DNA of 12,987 nucleotides from Candidatus Omnitrophica bacterium CG02_land_8_20_14_3_00__42_8 (GTDB lineage: Bacteria > Omnitrophota > Gorgyraeia > Gorgyraeales > Gorgyraeaceae). The notes beneath the pieces were generated by a model, which saw only the letters and a list, made by a program, of their open reading frames with translations, was not told the origin of the DNA and did not search any database. The DNA is taken from NCBI GenBank assembly GCA_002780805.1, contig PEUD01000086.1:1-12987 (forward strand). The letters run 5' to 3'. The position numbers and the translations under genes were made by a program. Position 1 is the first letter of the stretch; the number at the start of each line of letters is the position of its first letter. Shown here piece after piece: positions 6,041-12,939 of this stretch.

Positions 6041-8138
6041 GCGTTCCTATCCTCTCCATTATTAATTTATACACCTCTTCCACGCTGATGTTTTCCATGC
6101 ACACATTGCGCCTGCATTTGGATTTATAACATGGGCTGCATTTTAAATCTTTTCTTACTACAACCCCCTTTTCGGTAGGCTCAAAATGCCTGGCAGGGTC
6201 AGTAGGGCCGAATAATGCTATAAAATCAATGCCCATGCTTGAAGCGACATGCATAGGAGCGCTATCGCCGGTCAAAAAAACCCTGCATCGTTTCATCAGG
6301 GCTCCAAGCTGCGTTATGGATGTCCGGCCCACTGCATTCACGGGTTTTACAGTTGAAATTTTCATAAAATCTTCTGCCGCGCCAGCCGCGTCCTTTGAGC
6401 CTGTCAGAACCACCCTTATATCCTTTTCAGCCAGCATATCAGAAAGATTTGCGAATTTTTTCAAAGGCCATCTCTTTGTTTCCCACCTGGGGCTGGAGCC
6501 TATATTGATTCCTACAAGCGCCTGGCTGTCACTGACCCATGCGTCTTTTAACAAATTATCCACATACAAAAAATCTTCTCTGGAAGGCCATATCTCAAGA
6601 TACGCGGAAGCGCCTACAGTATTAATCTTTATGCTCTTAAGTATCCTGAATTGCTCGGCAAGAGGCGCTGCCCTGATGTCAAGATACCTTACGCCTTTGT
6701 TTACAAAAAAACTGAGCTTGCTGCTGCCATTATAGTAACCGAATCTTTCCGGAATCGCGCCAAGCCATGAAATCGCGTGGCTGATTCTATTATTCTGGAA
6801 ATCTATGGACATATCAAAATTCTTGCGCCTTAAAATACCTGCTGTTTTAAACAATCCTTTCAGGCCTCTGTCGCGGCCTTTTCTGTCATAAAGGATAAGC
6901 TCGTCTATGTAAGGACAGTTTTTAAGCACATGCCTGGATTCCGGCCCTATTAAAACGCTTATATGAGCATCAGGAAAATTATTTCTCAATAGCCTTAAGC
7001 TCGGCACTATAAGTATCACATCGCCTATCGCTCCGAGTTTTATAACCAAAATGGACTTCTTTTTATAGGCCTCATCGTATACCTTAATAGTATCCTCTGC
7101 CATCTTTACAAGGCTGTATTCCCGTTCTACTTTTTTTCTCGCTTCCATTGCCAGGCCCTTAGATAATTCCCTGTCTTTTAATACCCTTATTATTGAATTA
7201 ACCATCTCAAGTATGTCGCCCGGCCTTACCAATATTCCGGTGTGAGCGTTTTCTATGATCTCTACCGCGCCCCCTATGGCCGTAGCCACTACGGGCACTC
7301 CGCTCGCGCCTGCTTCTATGATCACCCTTCCAAATGCCTCCCGGCCTATAGACGGGAGCACCAGCAGATCAAGTCCGGACATAATCTTCGGTATGTCGTA
7401 TCGGGCCCCCAGAAACTCTACGGACCTTTCTATCTGAAGTTGTTTTGCCAATGCTTTTATTTTTTCCATATATCCCTGCTTATCTTTTGGCGCGTCTCCT
7501 ACAATCAAAACTTTAACCCTTGGGAATATCCTTACTACCCTCGCTATTGCCTGAAGAAAAAATCCATGGCCTTTTATAGGAGTGATCCTGCCTATGACCC
7601 CTATCTTATACTCTGATTTTGAAGAGACGGACGGAACGCTGAATTTGAACTTATCAAGATCCACACCTCTGGGAATCAGCCTGATTCTTTCATAAGGGAC
7701 TTTAAAATCTTCTATCATGTGCCGGCCTATAACAGAGCTTGCCACAATCACAAATTTCGCCCACCCTGTTACCCGGCTTATAAAATGATTCGAATAATGG
7801 CCATGGGCTGTTGTGATGAATTTGGCCCCTGTATGCCTTGCCGCAAAAAATGCGATTATGTTCGGGACCCTGGAACGACTGTGAACAATGCTTATGTGCT
7901 CATCCCTTATAATATCTTCCAGTTTTTTGATAGAGCTCATTATTGTAAACGGGGATTTTTTATATACAGGTAATTCTATGTGCCTGACATTCATTTCTAT
8001 TAATTTTTTTACAAGCTCCCCCCCTCCGGACACTACAATAACCTTATGCCCCCTTTTAATGAGTTCTTTGGACAGGTCGATCGTGCCCGTCTCCACCCCG
8101 CCTACGTCAAGTCTTGGAAGAATTTGTAAAATATTCAT
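6009..8138 (-). CDS. Two-domain glycosyltransferase: GT4 fused to GT9
   Basis: A 709-residue fusion, about twice the length of either family alone. Residues 1-358 form a GT4 enzyme: DVGGVETGT loop (11-19), TTAHGHY (109-115), GVIGRITPIKGH (180-191) and E-x7-E at E267 and E275. Residues 361-697 form a GT9 enzyme: KLGAIGDVILIVPSLRLL from 367, INIGSSPRWETKRWP (544-558), TGDSAPMHVAS (623-633) and C667, C670, C675, C680. The junction is tight (YDEAYKKKSILVIKL), with no stop or frameshift, so it is a true fusion in this sequence. It could make two successive linkages in the core. No clear ribosome binding site precedes the ATG; a palindromic repeat lies just upstream. The last 12 residues (about 698-709) are encoded by decamer repeats and are probably not part of the GT9 fold. 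In the GT9 half the usual NDSGP is GDSAP. Confidence 0.88.
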   Translation of the reverse strand: MNILQILPRLDVGGVETGTIDLSKELIKRGHKVIVVSGGGELVKKLIEMNVRHIELPVYKKSPFTIMSSIKKLEDIIRDEHISIVHSRSRVPNIIAFFAARHTGAKFITTAHGHYSNHFISRVTGWAKFVIVASSVIGRHMIEDFKVPYERIRLIPRGVDLDKFKFSVPSVSSKSEYKIGVIGRITPIKGHGFFLQAIARVVRIFPRVKVLIVGDAPKDKQGYMEKIKALAKQLQIERSVEFLGARYDIPKIMSGLDLLVLPSIGREAFGRVIIEAGASGVPVVATAIGGAVEIIENAHTGILVRPGDILEMVNSIIRVLKDRELSKGLAMEARKKVEREYSLVKMAEDTIKVYDEAYKKKSILVIKLGAIGDVILIVPSLRLLRNNFPDAHISVLIGPESRHVLKNCPYIDELILYDRKGRDRGLKGLFKTAGILRRKNFDMSIDFQNNRISHAISWLGAIPERFGYYNGSSKLSFFVNKGVRYLDIRAAPLAEQFRILKSIKINTVGASAYLEIWPSREDFLYVDNLLKDAWVSDSQALVGINIGSSPRWETKRWPLKKFANLSDMLAEKDIRVVLTGSKDAAGAAEDFMKISTVKPVNAVGRTSITQLGALMKRCRVFLTGDSAPMHVASSMGIDFIALFGPTDPARHFEPTEKGVVVRKDLKCSPCYKSKCRRNVCMENISVEEVYKLIMERIGTQGYKRLQDVT

Positions 8139-8149
8139 AAAATTAGAAT

Positions 8150-8180
8150 TGTAGGGGAGGGTTTTAAACCCTCCCCTACA
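8150..8180. repeat. 31-bp perfect palindrome with TTTTAAA core
   Basis: Arms of 15 bp flank a single central T: TGTAGGGGAGGGTTT (8150-8164) and AAACCCTCCCCTACA (8166-8180). Close copies lie at 12609-12635 (inside queD) and, more diverged, at 11171-11199. It contains the TAG stop (8176-8178) of the acyltransferase-ELM1 gene and ends 11 bp before the next start codon. No T-run follows on the minus strand, and the next gene must be read through it, so a dispersed palindromic element fits better than a terminator. Confidence 0.85.
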
Positions 8181-10188
8181 TAATTCCTTTTAATCTTTCA
8201 ATTATCTTTTCTCTATCGTCAAGCCTTCTAACCTCGGGCCTTGTCTCCAGTATTTCTTTTATTTTATTATAAATCCCTTCCGGCCTGGCGGTATATATAT
8301 AGCCGTTTTTCTCAAGATTTGACACCATACTGCCGTATTTCGTATCTTTTTCTCCGCGTCTAAAAACTATCACATGCTTTCCGGAACTCGCAGCCTCTGA
8401 TATCATAGACATGCTTTCCTGCGAAATTACTATAATATCGCTTAGCCCTAATATAGCGGGCGCCGCGCCTTCTATATTTTTTTCATTAGCTATAATAAGC
8501 AGTTTACAGCGTTTATTGCGGCTCAATTTTTCTTTTAGTAATTCATCTATTTCCGGCGGAGTCCTTCTGGACGTGGAAAGAAATATATCCAGGGCTTTTT
8601 CCTCGCTGATTTTTATAACCTCATCCACCGCCTTTCTAACATCTTCTTTTATTAACTTAAACCCTTTTGCGTCTCCTCCTATCAATAACCCAATACCTTT
8701 CTTTGAAACTTGCCCTGCGCCAAGTTGAGCCTTGAGCCCATCAACGGCTTTTCCCATGGCTTCCTGAGTTATCCTGTTCGGCGCGCCTTCGGTTATTAAT
8801 ATATTTTTCATAGTTCGTCGTTCGTCGCTCGCCTGCCCTGAGCGCAGTCGAAGGGTCGTTTGTAACACATCATGGCGCGGTAATATAATCAAATCTACTT
8901 TTTTATCGCGGCCCATGCCGGGTTTCATGATTATAATATTTTTGGCATTATTCTCATACTTTAAAAATATATTCACAGCCGCCGCGGACGAACCGCAGGA
9001 AATAATAATATCGGCGTATCTATTTTTCAGATTCTCGAAAGATTCCTTTGTCAGGCAGAACTCAAGGCATCTTAAACACCCCTGGCATCTTTTAGAAGCA
9101 AAGATGCTTGAAATATTTAAAAGCATTTTTGTAAATTTATTTTTAAACTTTACTTCAGAAACACATATTTTTACAACAGGCTTTTCTTTTATTTTTCGAG
9201 CCTCGAGCCTCGAGCCTAGAGCCTGTTCTGTCATTTCCGCCGTCCCCATCGCCTGATTAAGATGCCCTGCCTTCCCGTCTGTCAAAACGATTACGCTGCG
9301 CTGAGGCGTGCTTTTCCATCTTTTGTGAGACCACAGCCATTGTTCGGGAAATTTCCTTACGTAATCTTCCAGGATATCGGTTATCTTCTGAAGATTCTCT
9401 TTTGTATCTCTCTCTTTATTTCCCGTATTTACAAGCTCAAAAGGATCGCCTGCCCTGGCTATATGTTTATCTGTCCCAACCCGCCGGATAAAAGAAGGCA
9501 GGATCTCCGCCTCTGTTTTTGAACTGAAGGCTATCGCGCCCTGCGCGGTTGAAGCAGGCCTGTTGAAAAAATTTATAAATATGCCGTTTGCGCCCGCGTC
9601 CTGGTCAGAGAGCATGCCTACTATGCCGTTATTATTCAGGGTTTTGATTATATCCTTTACTGAAAATCCCTTTGTTATAACCCTGCATCCTGTTGACTGC
9701 CTGAATTCATTCAGGAGATTATTCAATCTTTTATACTTCTGCTCGCGCGCGAATACAGACATGGTATAACCGTTTAAACTTACCGCCAGAGAAGAAATCT
9801 CCCAATTCCCAAAATGAGCCGTGAGAAGTATTACGCCTTTTCCTTTCTCCAGGCAGTATCTGATCTTATCTGTATTTTCAAGTTTCACATGACGCTCGAA
9901 ATAATCCCTGGCCATAACAGGCAGTTTCAATAATTCTATTATATTCATGCCTAAATTCTCGAAATGGGCCTTATTTATTTTCTTGAGCTCCCCGGAAGAT
10001 TTTCCCGGAAAGGCAGCTTTTAAATTGGCGTATGCGATCATCCTGCGCTTTGTATTGGCGCAATACGCCGCATCTCCTATGCGCCTTCCTATCCACAATG
10101 CGGGTTTAAGCGGAACGCCCCATAAAAATATGCTGAAGGCCTTAACTATTATAAATCCCAAAAAGTCTATTACAAAATCCGTCTTCAT
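8176..10188 (-). CDS. LpxL-like lipid A acyltransferase fused to an ELM1-type (DUF1022) domain
   Basis: A 670-residue two-domain protein. Residues 1-295 are a lysophospholipid/lipid A acyltransferase (LpxL/HtrB type): hydrophobic N-terminus, catalytic H-x4-E as AHFGNWE (H125, E130), SDQDAG (194-199), then WLWSHKRWK (285-292). It should add a secondary acyl chain to Kdo-lipid A. From about 297 an ELM1-type domain (PF06258, GT-B-like) follows: LTDGKAGHLNQ (302-312), ITEGAPNRIT (465-474), GGDAKG (504-509), STSRRTPPE (538-546) and ESMSMISEA (591-599). Its reaction is not established. A Cys quartet (C368, C371, C374, C378) stands out. Two repeat-derived inserts are read in frame (about 322-331 and 443-459). 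The start overlaps lpxK by 47 bp; no clear ribosome binding site is seen, but this ATG keeps the membrane segment. The TAG stop lies in a palindrome. Confidence 0.87.
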   Translation of the reverse strand: MKTDFVIDFLGFIIVKAFSIFLWGVPLKPALWIGRRIGDAAYCANTKRRMIAYANLKAAFPGKSSGELKKINKAHFENLGMNIIELLKLPVMARDYFERHVKLENTDKIRYCLEKGKGVILLTAHFGNWEISSLAVSLNGYTMSVFAREQKYKRLNNLLNEFRQSTGCRVITKGFSVKDIIKTLNNNGIVGMLSDQDAGANGIFINFFNRPASTAQGAIAFSSKTEAEILPSFIRRVGTDKHIARAGDPFELVNTGNKERDTKENLQKITDILEDYVRKFPEQWLWSHKRWKSTPQRSVIVLTDGKAGHLNQAMGTAEMTEQALGSRLEARKIKEKPVVKICVSEVKFKNKFTKMLLNISSIFASKRCQGCLRCLEFCLTKESFENLKNRYADIIISCGSSAAAVNIFLKYENNAKNIIIMKPGMGRDKKVDLIILPRHDVLQTTLRLRSGQASDERRTMKNILITEGAPNRITQEAMGKAVDGLKAQLGAGQVSKKGIGLLIGGDAKGFKLIKEDVRKAVDEVIKISEEKALDIFLSTSRRTPPEIDELLKEKLSRNKRCKLLIIANEKNIEGAAPAILGLSDIIVISQESMSMISEAASSGKHVIVFRRGEKDTKYGSMVSNLEKNGYIYTARPEGIYNKIKEILETRPEVRRLDDREKIIERLKGIM
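8813..8860. repeat. Composite repeat insert inside the ELM1 domain
   Basis: Heptamers GTTCGTC, GTTCGTC and GCTCGCC (8813-8833) adjoin a TGCCCTGAGCGCAGTCGAAG block (8834-8853). On the minus strand it is read as LRLRSGQASDERRT, which separates the ELM1 motifs PRHD and ITEGAP that are normally closer. The CTGAGCGCAGTCGAAGG type of block is a dispersed repeat I recognise from many bacterial genomes. The heptamer part matches the array in waaA (11607-11641). Confidence 0.75.
9196..9223. repeat. Four-unit heptamer array inside the ELM1 domain
   Basis: Three perfect TCGAGCC units (9196-9216) and one TAGAGCC unit (9217-9223) lie in tandem. Read in frame on the minus strand they give ALGSRLEAR, right after the conserved GHLNQ-type motif. 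This looks like repeat-derived sequence tolerated in a loop. Confidence 0.75.
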
Positions 10189-11161
10189 TTTTAATTATTT
10201 CAAGCCTCACTTTTAAAACCAGGCATTTTACCTCCTGCCCCAGGCCCTCTGCTCTATGCCCTATGCCCTCTAGGCCCTTCAACTTCACCGCGTCTTTTTC
10301 CGTGGTAACCACTGTATCAATTTTATTTTTTTTGCAATAATCTTCTATATCGGCGACATCTTCTTTTGTATACGCGTGGTGATCTCTGAAAATAAAATGC
10401 TTGTTAATCCTTAATCCCAGCCGCAAGATTGTCTTTTCAAAACATTCAGGACTGCCGATTGCCGAAACGAGCGCGAGTTCTCTGTTCTGCAGTTCGCCTA
10501 TGTTCAATTTATCCTCATTCAGAATATTATATAAATATAAAGGCCTGTGTATGGCCTTTGCGATAACCGCCTTCGGGTTTATGGCTCTTAATTTCCTTTC
10601 TAATTTTTCCAGTTTATCCTTGCCGAAAACCAAATCCGCCTTTGTAATTAAAAATATCCCAGCTCTTTTAAGGGCATAGAGGCCTTCGCGCAATGAGCCG
10701 GCAGGTATCACCCAGCCGCTGCCAAAAGGTTTAGAAGCGTCTACACAGACAATATCCAGGTCTCTCTTCAGTCGGACGTATTGAAATCCGTCGTCCAGCA
10801 AAAGGGTATCTAAAAAATGACTCTCTATGGCTTCTTTCCCGCTTTTAACCCTGTCTTTTCCTACCAGCACCGGGACATTAGAAGTTAATTTCAAGAGAAG
10901 CTCTGACTCATCGTTTCCGTATCCTCTTATCAGGATGCCCACTCTTCGGTTCTTCCTTGCAAGCATGTCCGCGATAAATGCGGCCACAGGCGTCTTCCCT
11001 GTCCCGCCCCATGTGATATTCCCTACGCTTATAACTTTTGCGTCAATCTTATATTTTTTGAAAATATTCAACTTATATAAAATATCCCTGGCAAGAATAA
11101 TAATGAAATACAGAAACGAAAAAGGCATGCTTAATAAGAAAAGAATTTTTCTAAAAACCAT
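10142..11161 (-). CDS. lpxK: Tetraacyldisaccharide 4'-kinase (LpxK)
   Basis: A 339-residue lipid A kinase that phosphorylates the 4' position of the tetraacyl disaccharide to make lipid IVA, at the inner face of the inner membrane. An N-terminal hydrophobic segment (about 5-24) gives the membrane contact. The P-loop is GGTGKTP (52-58). LLDDGFQY (121-128) is the LpxK signature, followed by DIVCVDA and PAGSLREG (153-160). FRDHHAYT (258-264) and TTEKDAVKL (286-294) complete the family pattern. Length is about normal apart from an insert (roughly 296-310) made by a heptamer array. The start at 11161 keeps the full N-terminal segment, although no Shine-Dalgarno is visible and a palindrome lies about 10 bp upstream. 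Its 3' end overlaps the acyltransferase gene by 47 bp. Neighbours waaA and the LpxL domain carry out the next lipid A steps. High confidence. Confidence 0.95.
   Translation of the reverse strand: MVFRKILFLLSMPFSFLYFIIILARDILYKLNIFKKYKIDAKVISVGNITWGGTGKTPVAAFIADMLARKNRRVGILIRGYGNDESELLLKLTSNVPVLVGKDRVKSGKEAIESHFLDTLLLDDGFQYVRLKRDLDIVCVDASKPFGSGWVIPAGSLREGLYALKRAGIFLITKADLVFGKDKLEKLERKLRAINPKAVIAKAIHRPLYLYNILNEDKLNIGELQNRELALVSAIGSPECFEKTILRLGLRINKHFIFRDHHAYTKEDVADIEDYCKKNKIDTVVTTEKDAVKLKGLEGIGHRAEGLGQEVKCLVLKVRLEIIKNEDGFCNRLFGIYNS
10235..10277. repeat. Heptamer array (ATGCCCT type) inside lpxK
   Basis: Six approximate 7-bp units lie in tandem, with ATGCCCT twice in a row (10256-10269) and diverged copies such as AGGCCCT and CTGCTCT on the left. 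On the minus strand they encode GLEGIGHRAEGLGQE between the conserved TTEKDAVKL motif and the last strand of LpxK, a position where the family has a variable loop. Confidence 0.8.
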
Positions 11162-11170
11162 AGTATTTTG

Positions 11171-11199
11171 CAGGGGGCGGTTTTAAACCGTCCCTTACA
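11171..11199. repeat. Diverged copy of the TTTTAAA-core palindrome upstream of lpxK
   Basis: CGGTTT (11178-11183) and AAACCG (11185-11190) flank a central T, extended outward by G/C-rich arms with a few wobble or mismatched positions. The design is the same as at 8150-8180 and 12609-12635. It lies in the 80-bp gap between waaA and lpxK, next to an AT-rich stretch (11209-11240) that could hold a weak internal promoter, though I see no convincing -35. Confidence 0.65.
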
Positions 11200-11241
11200 T
11201 TGTTCAGATATTTAAGCTATATTTACTATATAATAATATAT

Positions 11242-12528
11242 CTAAAAGGAATTTGAAAGGATTAAATTTATTGTTCTTTGACTGGAACCTGAATTTTTAA
11301 TTATGGTATCTTTGGCATTTATGCCGAGTTTATTTCTATATCCTGGATTATCCAGGAACAACTTCAAAGCTGAATAAAGCCCTTCTTTACCATCTACTTC
11401 CACGCCTGAATTATTTTCCAGAAATATCTTTATCACATCCTGGAAGTTAAACGTATATTTACCGAATATTATAGGCTTCATCATGCTGGCCGGCTCAATA
11501 GGATTCTGGCCTCCTTTTTTGACAAGGCTTCCTCCCACAAATACTATATCAGCTGCGGAATACATTGATCTGAGCTCGCCGATTGTATCTAGAAGAAAAA
11601 CACTTTGCTCGTCGTTCACCGTTCGTCGTTCGCCGTTCGTAAATAAATTAGAAATCCTGATAGATTTAAATCCAGTTTTAGATATAAGTTTTTCTATTTC
11701 CTCGGCGCGTTCTATGTGGCGGGGCGCTATGAGAAGCCTCAGGTTTTTATATTCTTTTTTTAATTTTGAAAAACATCCTATAATACTTGTTTCTTCGCCT
11801 CTATGGGTACTTCCTGCCACCAAGAACATATCGTCTTCTTTCAGATTAAGTTTTTCCCTCAATTCAATCCTATTAGTTTCAAAATTTGATACTTGAATAT
11901 CAAATTTCAGATTTCCTGTAACAAAAACTTTTTCTTCCGGAGCGCCAAGCGCAATAATCCTGGCCGCGTCCTGGCTTGACTGCATCAATATAAGAGAAAA
12001 TTTCTTTAGAAGAACCTCTATAAAAAATCTGCCTTTTTTATATCTTGGATAAGACCTGTTTGAAATTCTCCCGTTCGCCAATATGAGCCTTGAGCCTGAT
12101 TTATAAAGCGAGTGTATAAGGTTAGGCCAAAGTTCTGTCTCCATGGAAATAAATATCTCCGGACTGACCGCCTTCACAACCCTGTCTACTATAAAACTTA
12201 CATCAAACGGAAGGAAAAATACACCTTCATTCCCTGTGATTATGGCCCTGGCGGCTTTATTGCCTGTATGAGTAACTGTTGAAAATATAAGTGCATGCGA
12301 AGGAAATGCCTTTCTTAAAAGAGGCGCGAGGATACCTGCTGCTTTAATCTCTCCCACACTTACAGCGTGCACCCAGATAATCTTATTTTTTGAACAAATG
12401 GATTTTATTTTTTCAGGCAGGAACCCAAATCTATCCTTCATGCCATATCTGTAGCGCTTTGTAAATATCATGTACGGCATGTAAAATATGCCGAATATTA
12501 TAAATGCGAGGTTATATAAAATTCTCAT
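11242..12528 (-). CDS. waaA: Kdo transferase (lipid IVA 3-deoxy-D-manno-octulosonic acid transferase)
   Basis: A 428-residue WaaA (KdtA), which adds Kdo from CMP-Kdo to lipid IVA at the inner membrane. A hydrophobic N-terminus (about 5-22) is followed by the GT30 domain: KDRFGFLP (31-38), WVHAVSVGEIKAA with the catalytic Glu at 60, and METELWPN (129-136) with the second conserved acidic site. The donor half has GNLKFD (205-210), VAGSTHRGEE (237-246), APRHIER (268-274), LLDTIGELRSMYSAAD (312-327) and GGSLVKKGGQNPIEPA (332-347). Length is typical, with a repeat-derived insert at about 297-308. The start lies 3 bp after the queD stop, with no clear Shine-Dalgarno, so translational coupling is likely. 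Whether it adds one or several Kdo residues cannot be told. Confidence 0.95.
   Translation of the reverse strand: MRILYNLAFIIFGIFYMPYMIFTKRYRYGMKDRFGFLPEKIKSICSKNKIIWVHAVSVGEIKAAGILAPLLRKAFPSHALIFSTVTHTGNKAARAIITGNEGVFFLPFDVSFIVDRVVKAVSPEIFISMETELWPNLIHSLYKSGSRLILANGRISNRSYPRYKKGRFFIEVLLKKFSLILMQSSQDAARIIALGAPEEKVFVTGNLKFDIQVSNFETNRIELREKLNLKEDDMFLVAGSTHRGEETSIIGCFSKLKKEYKNLRLLIAPRHIERAEEIEKLISKTGFKSIRISNLFTNGERRTVNDEQSVFLLDTIGELRSMYSAADIVFVGGSLVKKGGQNPIEPASMMKPIIFGKYTFNFQDVIKIFLENNSGVEVDGKEGLYSALKLFLDNPGYRNKLGINAKDTIIKNSGSSQRTINLILSNSF
11607..11641. repeat. Five-unit heptamer array inside waaA
   Basis: Tandem 7-bp units GCTCGTC, GTTCACC, GTTCGTC, GTTCGCC and GTTCGTA. Read in frame on the minus strand they give NGERRTVNDE, in the loop before the conserved LLDTIGEL motif. 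The unit is the same as in the composite insert at 8813-8833, and both are read in a frame that yields ERRT. Confidence 0.8.
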
Positions 12529-12531
12529 TAT

Positions 12532-12939
12532 TTATTCGTAATACATAGCACAGGAGGTTTCTGATTCCCACACAGATATAGATTTAAGAGAAAGGCCTTT
12601 TTCTTTTACAGGGGAGGGTTTTAAACCCTCCCCTGCTTCGTTTCTTATGGAGCCTTTGAGTTTTACGTAGATAAACCTTGCTATGTTTTCCGCCGAGGGA
12701 TTTTCTTTTTTAAAAATGCTCATTTTGTTAAGATACGTGTGGTCCAGTTTTTTCAATATATCTTTTAACATGGACTTTAGTTCCGTAAAATCCACAGATA
12801 TGCCTATATCGTTAAGATCGGCTTTTTCAAATCTCGCCTCTACCTTCCAGTTATGTCCATGCAGTTCCTCGCACCTGCCCTTATACCCTCTGAGGTTATG
12901 GGCGCTCGAAAAATCTCCTTTTACTAAAATCTCATACAT
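12532..12939 (-). CDS. queD: 6-carboxy-5,6,7,8-tetrahydropterin synthase (QueD)
   Basis: A 135-residue member of the QueD/6-pyruvoyl-tetrahydropterin synthase family. QueD converts 7,8-dihydroneopterin triphosphate to 6-carboxytetrahydropterin for preQ0 and queuosine synthesis in the cytoplasm. The zinc ligands are H14 (FSSAHNL) and H27 and H29 in CEELHGHNW, with C23 as the catalytic Cys. LDHTYLN (65-71) and the final WESETSCAMYY strand carry the other conserved residues. It is longer than the usual 115-125 residues because a palindromic repeat encodes GEGLKPSP (103-110) before the last strand. The start at 12939 has AAAGGG about 6 bp upstream and matches the usual MYE-type start, although this frame stays open to the window edge. 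It leads the LPS block only by position. High confidence; a related 6-pyruvoyl-tetrahydropterin synthase is the alternative. Confidence 0.93.
   Translation of the reverse strand: MYEILVKGDFSSAHNLRGYKGRCEELHGHNWKVEARFEKADLNDIGISVDFTELKSMLKDILKKLDHTYLNKMSIFKKENPSAENIARFIYVKLKGSIRNEAGEGLKPSPVKEKGLSLKSISVWESETSCAMYYE
12609..12635. repeat. TTTTAAA-core palindrome inside queD
   Basis: CAGGGGAGGGTTT (12609-12621) and AAACCCTCCCCTG (12623-12635) are perfect 13-bp arms around one T. The core is identical to the intergenic copy at 8150-8180. On the minus strand it is translated as part of AGEGLKPSP in QueD, without stop or frameshift. Confidence 0.85.

Noticed and set aside
6229..6735. Plus-strand ORF of 168 codons
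   Set aside because: Antisense to the GT9 half of the fusion gene; no recognisable domain and low-complexity composition typical of a shadow frame.
8150..8180. Intrinsic terminator after the acyltransferase-ELM1 gene
   Set aside because: Strong stem, but no T-run follows on the minus strand, the next start codon is 11 bp away, and an identical core occurs within the queD coding region.
11201..11241. Internal promoter for lpxK in the AT-rich gap
   Set aside because: Several TATAAT-like strings exist in the AT-rich stretch, but no convincing -35 at the right distance.
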